DNA of 64,000 nt from Zygaena filipendulae (Eukaryota; Arthropoda; Insecta; Lepidoptera; Zygaenidae): contig OU015654.1 in assembly GCA_907165275.2 (NCBI GenBank), forward strand, positions 947,501 through 1,011,500. The letters run 5' to 3'. A program made the position numbers and the translations under genes. Positions 48,036 through 59,393 of the stretch are shown piece by piece. Numbering within the stretch: the stretch's first letter is position 1; each line of letters opens with the position of its first letter. A model generated the notes under the pieces. That model saw only the letters and a list, made by a program, of their open reading frames with translations, made no database searches and had not been told where the DNA came from.

Positions 48036-48149
48036 TTCATTCTTCTTGAACGCAGCAAAACCAAAATGCACGTCTTTAGAATATTATAACTATATAATTA
48101 GACTAGCACAGATAAAAACTTATAAAACATAGCTCAAATACAAAGCAAA

Positions 48150-48355
48150 TCTTAGAAATTAAACGATTTCATTAGTTCGTAAGAATCATACTCAAAATTA
48201 AATTTTCCGCTCTTAACTTGCACCGCTTTCTTTCTCGCCCTCGACATTTGCACCGGTAAATAAATATCGCTCGAAAAACGCCTGAAGCCCGTGCGCTTGC
48301 GCAACGCTACGCAATGTATCGCCGACCCCGACTTATCATTTGCTGTCATTTAATT
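48150..48355. other. Single-copy CpG-containing block
   Basis: Higher complexity than its surroundings (GAAGCCCGTGCGCTTGCGCA). A 65-codon minus frame has no recognised features. Possible regulatory element. Confidence 0.2.
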
Positions 48356-48451
48356 TTATGGTAAAAATTAAAAAAGAACACTAAGTAATTACTCAAAATA
48401 TTGTATTCGCTAGGATTTATTTTTATTTTTATTTGTAATTCCCAATTAATT

Positions 48452-48630
48452 AACGTTAATTTCAGCGTTCCGGCGAGAATTCCGGGATAAAAAGTACCCT
48501 ATTTCCTACTTTATACCCCTGACAACGTGTACGCAAAATTTCATGATGATCTGTTGAGGCGTTAAGGTTTGAAAGCGTAGCAAACAAACAAAAAAAAAAC
48601 AAATAAACTCACATACACAATTTAAATAGC
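48452..48630 (-). mobile_element. Helitron-like element, 3' end missing
   Basis: GAATTCCGGGATAAAAAGTA, CCCCTGACAACGTGTACGCA and AACAAATAAACTCACATACA. Confidence 0.7.
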
Positions 48631-48639
48631 AAGAATTTT

Positions 48640-49160
48640 ATTAAACAGGCATTAGTAAATGTCATTATTTTTTTGCTATACTAGTTACATGTTATTTTTG
48701 GATTCTCAACAAATATAACACGGAATTTCCGTAACTTTTGGTAATTTCGAAAGCGCTGGCAACCCAGTCCAGCATTTGCGATCTGTGTTCTCATTATGCA
48801 CATGGCGGGTGGTCACTAATGCCTCGCAACATTATAAAGATATTGCTCATTTTATAGCCTGCTGTCACCCGCGAGCCTACCGCAGTTCAGGAAGTAAAAT
48901 GTTCTTTTCTTTCTTCTTTTTATGGACTTTCGCATATTATACCTTATGCATTTAGCCAGTTTTAAGTAAAATTAATTAGAGTAATGCATTTTCTATTCAA
49001 TGCTTCGTTGTACGGTTTGAAATTTCAAGCCACGGTACTTATACAGCATGTATACTAATAATAGCTTGCAAAAACTTTCCTAGGAGCTCTTGGAGGAATC
49101 CGAAGCAACCAGCTCGAAATGTCATTTATCCTTTTGTGCACATAAAAAAACCGTCACTGT
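48640..49160. other. Noncoding DNA
   Basis: No gene or intact repeat recognised. Confidence 0.4.
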
Positions 49161-49164
49161 GAAA

Positions 49165-49498
49165 ATAATGGGCATGTGGACTATTTTTTATTTTTTAGTC
49201 AGTCTTGTAGATTATTAAAAAATATTGGACACGTATTTTTTCTTTTTTTACGTAATAAAAAATAACGGCGATATATTTAGTTGAAATTTCGCGTGACGTC
49301 ACTATTCTGACAGTTTGTATGGCGGTTTTAGCGGTTAGTGACGTCACGAGCCCCTCACCCTAAACTTTAATGCGCTTTCTCTCTGTATATTTTAATTTAT
49401 TTGAAAAAGCAAAAAATACGTGTCTATTGTTTTTTTAATTTCTAACTGACGGACTAATTAGAATTTTGATTTTCAAAAGTAGTCCACATCCCTATTGT
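49165..49498 (-). mobile_element. CRE-bearing MITE, copy 5
   Basis: Contains AATAACGGCGATATATTTAG, CGCGTGACGTCACTATTC, TTAGTGACGTCACGAGCC and ends CACATCCCTATTG. Confidence 0.8.
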
Positions 49499-49889
49499 CC
49501 AATACAGCACCATATCACACAACAAAATCAATTTTTTAACAATTTTTTATCGACATGAAAATAAATAACCGAACTGCCATCTTTGATTCCCGCCAAAAAA
49601 CTCAAAATGTTCTATAGATGATTAATAATAATAATTATCAGGTTTTTTTGTAATACTTAAATTAAATATTTATTTTTCATAATGGACGGGATTTATTAAC
49701 CTGTGCATAAATGTCTGTAACAAACTGATCCTTTTTGTTAAACGGTTACATAATGCGCTTAAACGATAAATTTATGCCTGGAAGAAATTGTTCTTAAGCA
49801 ATAAGGCCACCTTTATTCACGTGTTATGGTTACTTCTCTTTTATTCTTATTCAGGTAACAATAAAAAATATTTAGTTTTATATTACAGA

Positions 49890-50160
49890 CTAGCTGTGCC
49901 CCGCAATTTCAACCGCGGGCCGCCGGAGTTTTTTGTAAAATAAAAGTAGCCGGAGTTACTCCTTATAACATCAGGTATCTGTCAGTGAAAGTCTTGTCAA
50001 AATCGGTCCAGTCTTTCCAGAAAAGACCAAACAGAACAGACAGAACAACAGAACAGTTGGGAACAAACAGACAGAAAGACCGTTTTTTAATTTTATTTTT
50101 CAGTGAGTATAGGTACCGTATACATACATATACTTTCATATGCGTTTAGTGAAAAGCTGT
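49890..50160 (-). mobile_element. Helitron-like element
   Basis: CTAGCTGTGCCCCGCAATTT at the left; AAAGTCTTGTCAAAATCGGT and a repeated AACAGA stretch inside. Confidence 0.7.
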
Positions 50161-50796
50161 TAACAATTACAAATTACTATAACATACACCTCAATTTCAT
50201 TTATATGTATGTGTGTAGAATATAAAATGCTTCCATCAAAGTGTTAGTAAAGATAGCGGCTAGAAGTGGGTACACCATGACGTCACTAACCACACCAGGA
50301 CCCTTATTCACATGACCAACAACATATCTTGCCCATAACGCACGTTCAAAAAACGCATTCCCAAACGTTCTAGATGTGAAAATACTAGAAATTATTACCT
50401 ATTCTGTATGCCTTAAAAAAAGTTGTAAATGTATTTGTTTGAAGTGAAACTTCTTCGGTTACGAGGGATAGACAATTTTTGCGGCGGGTTATCTTAACGC
50501 GCCGTGTTATGGTCATAGTGGATAGAGGCCCAGCTTGACTAGACATCGCGCCGTCTAACTGCTGCGAGCTGTCGCACAAATGCCTTGAACATTTTATATG
50601 TGACACATAAAAATTCCTGCGTCAAATATATGGGACTAGTCGGGGACGGGCCACTGTGTGTGGTTAGAGCGATATTGATCCGGCATAATCCGAAAATAAT
50701 CCGTCCCAATGCAACGATTGGCATTTGGCGTGGCATTTTGACAGTTTTCTGGTGGTCCCTTCGTATCTTACTTAAATAACTAAGTATGTGAAGCAA
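50161..50796. other. Noncoding single-copy DNA
   Basis: The part 50390-50780 has overlapping frames on both strands, none with protein-like features. Confidence 0.3.
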
Positions 50797-50978
50797 TCCT
50801 TGCTATTACAAATCCGAAAGTGAGTTTGTTTGTTTGTTTATTTGTTACGCTTTCACGGTTTAACCGATCACTATGAAAATTTACGTACAAGTTGTCAAGG
50901 GTACAGGGAAGGTCATTGGGTACTTTTTATCCGAGAATTGCCGCGGGAACTTCAAAATTAACGCAAAGGAACTACTAA
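50797..50978 (+). mobile_element. Helitron-like element, decayed 3' end
   Basis: TCCTTGCTATTACAAATCCG at the start; ATTGCCGCGGGAACTTC near the end; no CTAG. Confidence 0.7.
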
Positions 50979-50994
50979 GTATAGATATATAATA

Positions 50995-51296
50995 AGGAAC
51001 TTCGTTCCAAATAATGTATCCCTATTTCCTTTGGTCAACCATCACGCGTGAACGGCTGGACCAATTTTGCTAATTCTTTGTTGTTTGTAAGAGTAAGGAG
51101 AAGAAGAATAATATGAAAAAAATTTAGAGTTGCTGCGGAAATTCCAAAACTCACTCGAATCACCGAAACGGTTGGACTGATTTTGACGGGGCTTTCACTG
51201 CTTATTAGCTGATGTTATAAGAAGTAAATGAGGCTACTTTGGAGTTCCTGCAGCAATTCCGAAACTCACGCGGGTGAAATCGCGGGACACAGCTAG
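50995..51296 (+). mobile_element. Helitron-like element with duplicated 3' half
   Basis: GAGTTGCTGCGGAAATTCC and GGAGTTCCTGCAGCAATTCC are two copies of the 3' motif. Ends ACGCGGGTGAAATCGCGGG, ACACAGCTAG. Confidence 0.7.
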
Positions 51297-51414
51297 TTTG
51301 AAATAAAGATAAATAAGAGAGTAAAAACTTAGTAAATCATTAGCTCATTGAATATATCAAACACTGACAGCTATTTTGCTTTGGATAAATAGATTTTGTT
51401 TGTAGCAAAATGTA

Positions 51415-51465
51415 AATCACTACGACAGTGACGTCACGCGAGCGAAGTCCCGGGCAATAGCTAGT
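51415..51465 (+). mobile_element. 3' end of a variant Helitron-like element
   Basis: GTGACGTCACGCGAGCGAAG, TCCCGGGCAATAGCTAG before T. Confidence 0.5.
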
Positions 51466-51469
51466 AACA

Positions 51470-52100
51470 AATACATTAATAAATTAATTAACGTTATAAA
51501 ATTTACACCACAATAAAAATATTCCATATTTCCTCCCCCCCGCTTCCGTCTGATGTTATAAATTGATAAAATACACATTTTATATAATCGCACAGTCCTG
51601 TGAAAATAGCTCGTTCATTCTCACGGGTCACGTTGACCTCGCACAAACGATGGTGTGAAGTTTAAAATTTAAATTAATAATGTTTTAAATAATTTACATC
51701 ATTCAGTTGCTTAGGGCGCGGCGTGTGGCGCCAACTTAGAATCGCTCCGATCACAGAAAAGAAAATAACAGATAGAAGGGACATAAACTTAGTTTAGCAT
51801 GAAAACAGATGAAAACCAGTGTCGCCGGGTGATTTTCGCACACAGAACTATTCATTACGTACTAAAACATTCATTAACGTAAAAAAATTTATTATACGCT
51901 GAATGATTATGTTTTTACTTGGTGATTGTTTTCAGAATACAAAGTTTTGGGAATATTGTGGTAAATATACTTGGGATGGCATCAAAAGAAGTTTTGGCCA
52001 AGTTAGAGCATTCGGTGGCGCGCCTACCCGGCCTAGATGTCCTCTCTAGATAATTTATTTGCTCTGTGGCTGCAACTCCTCCTATGGGTGATAAAGAGGC
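51470..52100. other. Noncoding DNA
   Basis: A CpG-containing patch at 51600-51760; no gene recognised. Confidence 0.35.
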
Positions 52101-52117
52101 GATATCTACAGTTCCAA

Positions 52118-52306
52118 AACCAGCTTCCTTCAGGTTTCGCCTGCATTAATTTCGGAGTTTCCGTGGGACCTCCGGAATAAAAAGTACCCTATGTCTTTTT
52201 CTGTATCCGCGACAAGGTGTTCGCAGAAATTCATGATTAACGGTTAATGCGTGAAAGCGTAACAAACAAATAAACTCACATTTGCATTTGTAACATCAGT
52301 TAGGAC
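52118..52306 (-). mobile_element. Helitron-like element
   Basis: GTTTCGCCTGCATTAATTTC, AATAAAAAGTACCCTATGTC, and the inverse of the TTTGTTTGTTACGC start at the right. CTAG lost. Confidence 0.7.
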
Positions 52307-52383
52307 TTTCGTGATAAGCCGATCATTACTTTATCGGTTATATTTTTGAAACCTTGAAACCCAGGGTGTTACCTGCTTTATCA

Positions 52384-52672
52384 GGAGGCCGATCGCGCTA
52401 TTTTTTAACGACACTACCAAAACAAAACCAAACGTCACACGTTTAACGACAAATTTAAAATTTATATTTTAAGCATATTCAGTGTATCGCACTGATTATT
52501 TTAAAGATAATGATATATTATTTTCTAAATAACAGTTGAATCGTCATCTTTAAAATAACAACGCGATACGAAATATGCTTAAAATAAAAATTTAAAATTT
52601 GACGTTTACATAAACGTGTGACGTTTGATTTTGTTTAGGTAATTCCGTTAGAAAATAGCGCAATCGGCCTCC
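52384..52672. mobile_element. MITE with GGAGGCCGAT ends
   Basis: 289 bp. Ends GGAGGCCGATCGCGCTATTT and the inverse of GGAGGCCGATTGCGCTATTT. Inner arms share AAATTTAAAATTT and AAGCATAT motifs. Confidence 0.8.
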
Positions 52673-52879
52673 AGGTATACTTTTGAGTGCTATATTTTCA
52701 AAGATTTTTTATAGAGGCGGTCTGAAAGATAAAAATAACTCCAGAGAGAAAAGACCAACAATATCTTCTTCACCGATTAATTTTATTTATCATAGTGGGT
52801 TACGCCGCTTTTTAAGCGACTTCAATAATGAAAGATCTATATTTTGGCCATCTCTTTATAGAGTAGGTACACAATACAC

Positions 52880-53100
52880 ATTAATCTTTGACCATGCGAA
52901 CAAAGTCACAAACGCGGCGCGTTGATAGACACACCACTGATCGAGATAACAATATGACGAATCGACCGATGACAGTGATCGAATTGTCAAATCGATCGAC
53001 CCCGGCGCTCGATCGAGACCGCATTATGTCAGTTCACGGGCCAAAATGGGTTGGTGCGGATGCGTGCGTTAATTACAAGGCCATTTTGTAAAAAAAAAAC
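52880..53100. other. High-complexity single-copy block with many CGATCGA-type words
   Basis: GATCGAATTGTCAAATCGAT and CGATCGACCCCGGCGCTCGA; repeat-free; candidate regulatory element in the intron of the minus-strand gene. Frames here are short and unrecognised. Confidence 0.3.
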
Positions 53101-54950
53101 AGTCAAGCGCGAGTTCGGCTGGCAATTGAGGGGATCGATGCCTTGGTATTAAAATACCTCATGTTTTTTCGTTCCTGTTGTATAAGTTTAATTTGCTATT
53201 TAGGCTTTTTTGCTAGCAAATTAGCTGAATAAGCTTGATTGCTATGAGTTCCTAATGTTGATCTATATTATATCGGTAATTACTAATTTTATTGTTATAT
53301 AATTACTTTTTTTTTATTTTCCGAATATTTTCATATTCCCGTATCCACACATTCTTAATAGCAAATATCATCAACAATAAGTACTTACCTATGAGTATGA
53401 GAGGAGATTTTCAGTATTGAAGAGGATCGAGGATCCTCTATCTTAAATAATTATAATAAAGTTTCAGTAAAACACTCTAAGGAATTAGGACTTTTTGATT
53501 ATAAATAACTCGCCTCGAACCCATGAAAAAAGTGGGTTCAGTAATGCCTCTATTTATTGTTCATTTGGTAGACGGAACCCTAACAGCGCCAACAGAGCTA
53601 TTGTCATCGACGATCAATCGACACCCAACGCAGTCCCCATGAAATCTCCCATTGCAACCGATTCTATTCGTATTATAGTTTTTGATGTGTGAAATAATAT
53701 TATCAAAACGGTAGGGACGCAAGTTCCTTCCGACGGGAACCTAAAATTTAACAAGAAACGTCAATGAAAAATAATGGCAAAGCAGTAGGCAAGTACAATG
53801 TTATTGCTATCGTTATCATATCAAGTTAAGGGAGGGATATAATCTGTGCAGTATACTGATATAATGAAAGATTAGTAATAGATCAATATTACGAAAAAAT
53901 CATAAACAAGTAGAAGGTTACACATGAAGACACTGTGATATAAAAAGAAGGATCGGTCAAAACGTGGAACAGATTCTTCTTGCCACGGGTACGATATTCA
54001 TAGTAAAGTGGGTTAAGTATAAAATGAGCGCAGATCACTAAAAATGAATAAGTAATTATACACAAGTGTAGTGTTTAGCCTCCCATCAAAGTAACACTTA
54101 TAAATATAAAAGATGAAATTAAAGTGAATAAAGACGTGAATGAAGTTCAAAACATTTATAGGGTTACTTGACTCATTCCCCCTAACCAACCAAGGATAGA
54201 GGTCACTGACCCAAATTTATAGAGCGTAGACATATTTTTAATAAATAAAAACAAATCCAAAGTAATATCAAAAGGAAAAGCATCGCAAGAAGATTTACAA
54301 TGGTAAAGTCGAAGTGAATAACTAGATGAAACAATTTTGACTTAATAATTCACTGTAGTTGGTTAATGTTACTAACCAGTTGGTTAATGTTACTAACCAA
54401 TTAACTTGCCGTTTATTTATCAACAGATGTTACCGGTTTGATCAAAGTTTTACGTCAGTAATCTCCAATTTTAATTAACGACTGTAGGTAGCCGTTCTTG
54501 TTGACGGTGGCTCGAATGGTAGAGATGATAAAAATATTATAATGCAACGTTTGTATTTAAGACAATAAAGCCAGCGAAGCAGAGAGGAAAATAATGGAGG
54601 ATTGCCAGTGCGTAACGACACTGCTTAAAGAGTTGTACTAAAAAGTTAAATGTACACTTTATTGCTAAATGTAAAGCGATGGACAATTGAGCCAGCGGTA
54701 TCGACATTAATACTCAAATTGACTTATGTTTAGTAAGTTCACAGAAACTAATAGTTTCGGTTACAAAGAAAAGGTGGAAATGGTCATAAAGTTTTCTAAC
54801 AAGGCAACTAGCTATCAACCGATAAAGTAAAATTTTAACGATCGATCGATGTGATCGACCAAAAAGAATACAGAAACATATCTAAACACGGCGTTAATCA
54901 ATAAGACGGATTCACGAGTCAACACTGAAAGCGAAACGTTAACAAAAGGA
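53101..54950. other. AT-rich noncoding DNA without repeats recognised
   Basis: TTGGTTAATGTTACTAACCA occurs as a short direct/inverted motif at 54359-54400. Nothing else. Confidence 0.4.
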
Positions 54951-54959
54951 GGGTGAAGA

Positions 54960-55320
54960 GAAAAAAAAGTTACGAGCGACAGATGATATCCAGGCTGGTA
55001 AACATTTTGCCAACTACCGCTAGGCAAGCGTAAACATATGGGAATCCAAGCGCCATATATCTAAAATCGAGTAGCCGCCGATAATTTGTTTAATTGTGCA
55101 ATAAATATTCAAGCTGAGCTCCCTCGATTCGATGACTGTCCGATAATCGTTATTATCATCGGCCACCGTAACACTTGAACCGGTCTGGAAGGTTACCTTG
55201 TTAAATGTAGACGACGCGCTTTCGTTTGGATTGTTTAATTGGGTTTTGATCTTTTCGAAACGGCCGGGTGATGGTGCAGCTCTCAATGGAGCTGACGTCA
55301 CTCTACGCTCTAGTTCCGAC
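54960..55320. other. High-complexity block about 1 kb downstream of the vein-like exon
   Basis: Repeat-free with scattered CpG. A 93-codon minus frame (55301-55020) looks reasonably protein-like in composition but has no recognised domain and no matching splice signals were confirmed. More likely an intronic regulatory block. Confidence 0.25.
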
Positions 55321-56320
55321 CTGTCGGTGCTTGTCTGACAAATGTTGCGTTACGATCGCTCACGTGAACTATTGGTAATAATATCGCATAGCATTATTTA
55401 TTGACACTTGTTTAGATGCTTCCGGTATTTGATTATTCCGATACTGTACATAAATTTCGTATGATGCTTATCTCGTTTTTTGTTTTCGTTCTCGCAACGT
55501 TCGCTTTATGAATTATTGCTCTTGTAGAGCAGACACGATTATGTTATGGTACATCTATTACGTGATCTGCTCAAACAATAGGTTGTTAATTATTACGACT
55601 AGACGTCGTTGCGAAAACATTTCGCGAGTCAAATGAAAAAAAAATAAACGGAGCAGATTAAAGTTTCAATTGAAACTGTCCAGTTGGTTGCGTTTCTATT
55701 CTTGTGAACTTCACTCAACTTATCAGATTACGACGTCTCGTTACGAATGTTATAACTTTAAAAGAGGCGTTTTGTTCCACGTTTCCTTAACCACCTGTGC
55801 GTTTATGAAGGGTGAATAAATAAACTCCGCTCGGACTTATACGAGTAAGTGTTCTAAGTGGTTTGCATTTACTATGTTTTGCTACAATAACCCACGCCGG
55901 TCTCCGCTGCTATTCACTACAACTCCTAAAATGGTCTCATAATGACCACTTGTTCGTTTGATACACCTGCTTCGGTTGCATATTTGTTTGCAGCAAAATT
56001 TATTAGTGCCATATAAGTGTTAGTGGTCTTTGTCGATAATATCAAATGTTAACGTGTATTTATACCTGGCTAATATCTATACGGTAATTGAAAAAAAAAT
56101 TGGTAACAATAATTAATTACATGCGTTATTATCGCATGGAATTTGAAGTTGTTCTGTGTAATATTGTAATTGAATTTTAACTTCACGTATTTCAACTAAA
56201 CTGTTAACAGAATACCTTGATAGGACACATCCCCATCGATCTTCAAGTTCCATGCGATCGCGGCGCGTGCCGGGCGGCGGCGGGCGAACCCCGACCGGCG
56301 CACCCTTAACAACACTAGAC
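55321..56320. other. Intronic sequence next to the vein-like exon
   Basis: Repeat-poor AT-rich DNA, presumed start of intron 1 on the minus strand. The first 60 bases past the donor remain GC-rich. Confidence 0.4.
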
Positions 56321-56326
56321 ACTCAC
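56321..56326 (-). other. Splice donor of the vein-like exon
   Basis: On the minus strand the exon ends ...GGTTACA followed by GTGAGT, a strong insect 5' splice site. It leaves one base of a split codon (phase 1), so the next exon must begin in that phase at a lower coordinate. Confidence 0.6.
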
Positions 56327-56747
56327 TGTAACCAGGCCTGTAGACAGCCCGGATCCTCTTAATCAACCTGCCGGTCCTGCGGAGCGGCGGCCCTAGAGCG
56401 ACGGCGGCGTGCCCTCGCCTCTCGGCGAACACGATATAGTCCCGTCTATTTTTCAGTGGCACTTCAAAACGTCCTGTACACTCGAGCGCGTCGCGCGCGC
56501 TCAGCTTCAGCCGTATCTCTGTGTTCTCGCGGGGCCAGTGCCCCTGGCGGCGGAGCACCCGTTTCACCTGCACCGTCGCAGCGTCCGCGGCCAGCGACTT
56601 GACGCGCGCCTCGAAGGCGGCGGGTGCCCGGTACGCGCGCCAGGCGACGTCGGCTCGCTCGCAGTATAGGCGGCGCGGCGCCGCGAGCCCGCAGGCGGCG
56701 AGGCACATCAGAGCCAAGCAAAACGCCGCGCGCCCGCTCCACTTCAT
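56327..56747 (-). CDS. vn: First coding exon of a secreted protein, probably Vein (neuregulin-like EGFR ligand)
   Basis: This is a partial gene of 140 codons plus one base. The start at 56747 is the first in-frame ATG; the open frame above it has none, and the -3 base is G (good Kozak). Residues 1-23 form a signal peptide with a Leu/Ala/Cys-rich core, probably cut after LAA. Residues 24-140 are a basic, beta-rich segment with only two mature-chain cysteines (C29, C90), a central FEARVKSL / VQVKRVLRRQG pattern, and then KNRRDYIVFAERRG. From family knowledge this matches the segment before the Ig and EGF domains in insect Vein, a secreted ligand of the EGF receptor; this was recognised by pattern and not searched. 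The exon ends at a consensus donor (GTGAGT in minus sense), phase 1. Translation past it reads into low-quality Arg-rich sequence, consistent with intron. No Ig or EGF exon was recognised elsewhere. Alternatives are another NTR-like or matrix protein. That it is a real coding exon is more certain (about 0.8) than the name. Confidence 0.55.
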
Positions 56748-57030
56748 CGCGCCATCGCCGCAGCACGTTCGCTCCCGCACCGGCGCAGCGCACGCGATGT
56801 TCACCCGTCGGCGGTCGGCGCTCGACTGGTGGCGGGCGGCGGCGGGCCGGCCCCACGCTGAATCACACGCTCCCCGCCTACACAGAAATAGTATCCCCGA
56901 TACGCGCTCGGCGCTAGCTAGCACGCGTCTCTGATTTATCGCGTGCGATGATTAATTTACGAATGGACGGACGCTAATTACTCGGTGGCGATTGGGAGGG
57001 TGCGCTCGCTGCTGACCTCTCGCCCTGCCC
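56748..57030 (-). promoter_or_regulatory. CpG-rich 5' UTR or promoter-proximal block of the vein-like gene
   Basis: The 280 bases upstream of the start codon are far richer in CpG than the surroundings, with runs of GCCGCCG type and many CGCG, and then revert abruptly to AT-rich DNA beyond about 57050. This is the usual look of a 5' UTR and core promoter region in an AT-rich insect genome. The minus strand has an initiator-like TCAGC near 57010 but no clear TATA box. A noncoding upstream exon is equally possible. Confidence 0.4.
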
Positions 57031-57123
57031 TTAACTTGTAAAGAACAACATTATCCTAAAAACGTATCATAATAATGATTAGGAGTGGCAAAAAATCAGT
57101 ACCTACACAATTTTATGCACTTA

Positions 57124-57273
57124 ATCCTTGAATGTGAGTCTATTTGTTTGGTACGCTTTCACGGTTTAACGGCTTAACCGATCGCCATGAAATTTTGTAT
57201 ACAGAAATGGACATAGGGTGCTTTTATCGTGAAATTTCTGAAATAAGCGCGGTTGAAACCACGAGGAACAGCT
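57124..57273 (+). mobile_element. Helitron-like element, decayed
   Basis: TCCTTGAATGTGAGTCTATT, ACGCTTTCACGGTTTAACGG, and an end GGAACAGCTGG in place of CAGCTAG. About 370 bp upstream of the vein-like start codon. Confidence 0.7.
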
Positions 57274-57389
57274 GGTACATAGTAAAATTAACCTTCTTGT
57301 TATGTAGAGAATAAAAAAACAGAGCGCAGAAAAATAACATCTGAAAAATGTTTATTTCAGCAAATGGAAAGTTGTAGCGCTATTTTTAA

Positions 57390-57490
57390 CTCGTAACAAC
57401 TTTCGATCGTCGTAGCACCGTCTACGGTTGTAGCGACGTAGCGCCGTAGCTTTGACCTCTGTCGTAGACACTCGACCTTGCGTTTTATCA
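57390..57490. repeat. Short CGTAGC-rich microrepeat
   Basis: GTAGCACCGTCTACGGTTGT and GCGACGTAGCGCCGTAGC: GTAGC or CGTAG recurs six times in about 70 bases. Confidence 0.5.
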
Positions 57491-58340
57491 TCCAAGTATT
57501 CTTTTATTATAATTATGGTAATTTCGTATGAAAGTTGTTTTTTTCAATTAATTTTACGCAACGAATAATATGTCACCACCTGTAAAATAGTTCAATTAAA
57601 CATCGTTACGACCCAAAATATTTCCAAGAAAACAATTAGGAGCTATAAGAAACGAATTTTTCTCACAGTCGCACCTAACGGTCACAAATTCGTCTCACAT
57701 CCGGGCATTACGTTAAATAAATAGGGAAAAAAAACAGCCTTATACGTTTCGTCACCCCACAACACGCCGGTAGAGCGTTCAGGTAGAGAGATTCATTCAT
57801 AACTTCAAAGGTATGAATGACCGTGTGTTTTTTTTTGTTCGGCGGCCGAAAAAAAGGGTGGCTATAGTCGCCGGAACTCGGTACCTTTTGTGATTTGCCG
57901 AAATTAGTACGCATTAGCCACGTACGTGCGTTGATCTGCAGTATTTGCACTATTGTCACAACGCCGCCCTACCCCTTAATAGAATTAGTATGGCCGAGTA
58001 AAATGCGTCATTTTAAGAATAGAGAAATTTAAGAATAGAGAAAAAAAATTGCAGAAATTAGTCAGTTTTATTTTTACTCCCACTTATGTGCTGGGTGGGT
58101 CGATAAGCTGTTTGTATGGATCTAACAATTGTATATTCAATACAATTTAACAAAAGACGATTTTACCAGGAAAATAATTTTTAATGGTAATAGGACTTTG
58201 ATAAGACGTATTACACTAGTAAAGTGTAGTAAGCTGAGTGAAATGTCCAAAATTTTATTGAACGAAGAATTAGGTACTACACCAAATCTTGATAGAGATC
58301 TTGTTGGCTTCTACCACGCTTTTCCAATGTATATTTATAC
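57491..58340. other. Noncoding upstream DNA
   Basis: A CpG-containing repeat-free patch at 57770-57970; no exon recognised. Confidence 0.35.
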
Positions 58341-58548
58341 CAGCTGTTCTCTGCGGTTTCACCTGCGTTAATTTAGGAGTTCCTGCGGCAATTCCGGGAT
58401 GACCCTACCCAGTACCCTATGTGATTTTCTGTACTCATGACAAAGTGTATGCAAAATTTCATGATCATCAGTTAAGCAATTACGGCGGGATATTGTAACA
58501 GACAGACAGATAGACATAGCTACTTTAGCATTTATAATACTACGAGTA
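58341..58548 (-). mobile_element. Helitron-like element
   Basis: CCAGCTGTTCTCTGCGGTTT at the left; TTTATAATACTACGAGTA at the right. Confidence 0.7.
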
Positions 58549-59049
58549 GTGTGGAAGTATGGATACAATTAAATATCATGTGATAGTAAAAAAAAACTGA
58601 GCAAGATGGCGATTCTCATCTCATTTCCTTCGGTATTTTTTGTTGCTCCTTACAAATAATTGTAAATACCGATAGCAAACAAAGGCGATTCGGTAAATAT
58701 TTTTACCTTTTGTTTGGATATTTGGGTATTATTGGGCATGACAATCAGTCAGGTGTGGGAACGGACTTTTTGTAAGTTGCGTCAATAATAATCTATTCGC
58801 AAATACAATGGGCTGTGTTATAAAAATACTTTTCGAGTTGTAAATTTTAGCTACTTTTTGACTTTCTCTAAATATCTTCTCACGCAATTATTATTTGCAT
58901 GAATGACAAAGTTTATTATTATTTTTGAAGATCACTACTGCTCGTCTTTTCACGAGGGAAAAGACGGCGTAGGATGACTCGTTCGTTTTGTGCACTTGTT
59001 GTAAAATCTACTATGAAATGTGAAAGTGAGTTTGTTTATTACTGTTTCA
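58549..59049. other. AT-rich noncoding DNA
   Basis: Only a 5' Helitron-like scrap (AATGTGAAAGTGAGTTTGTT) at 59015-59040. Confidence 0.4.
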
Positions 59050-59059
59050 CGTCATATAA

Positions 59060-59310
59060 CTACTCAAGCAAGATGCAAATAAAGCCCGTTATGAAATTAA
59101 CATTTCGACCACCCTCGCCAAAGTTCCGATGCGCGGTAAAGATTGATCACAAAATCGAATTGTTTTTAATTGCTCATGTAAGTACAGTCGCCCGCATAAT
59201 TTTGGTGCATAAATATTTATTTTCCGAGTCGAGTCGCCGACATGCGATTGAGATAACATCGATGACGGACCGCCGCAACTCGATTGATATGCAAGTCGGT
59301 TGAATGATTA
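59060..59310. other. High-complexity single-copy block upstream of the vein-like exon
   Basis: Repeat-free, CpG-containing, with AT-rich homeodomain-like cores (TGCATAAATATTTAT) beside GC-rich stretches. Candidate enhancer; frames on both strands are not protein-like. Confidence 0.3.
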
Positions 59311-59393
59311 AGTAGAGAACCATATAAAGACGTTGTTTTTTTTGCACAAATTCAACGGTTAATTTAATTACAGTAAAATTAGCTTTCACTTGA

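Noticed and set aside
56748..56924. Longer N terminus of the vein-like protein
   Set aside because: The upstream extension has no ATG (it would start at GTG) and reads as Arg/Ala-rich leader sequence; the signal peptide starts at the 56747 ATG.
56409..56934. Other frames across the vein-like exon on both strands
   Set aside because: GC-rich DNA leaves several frames open; only the minus frame with a signal peptide and donor makes sense.
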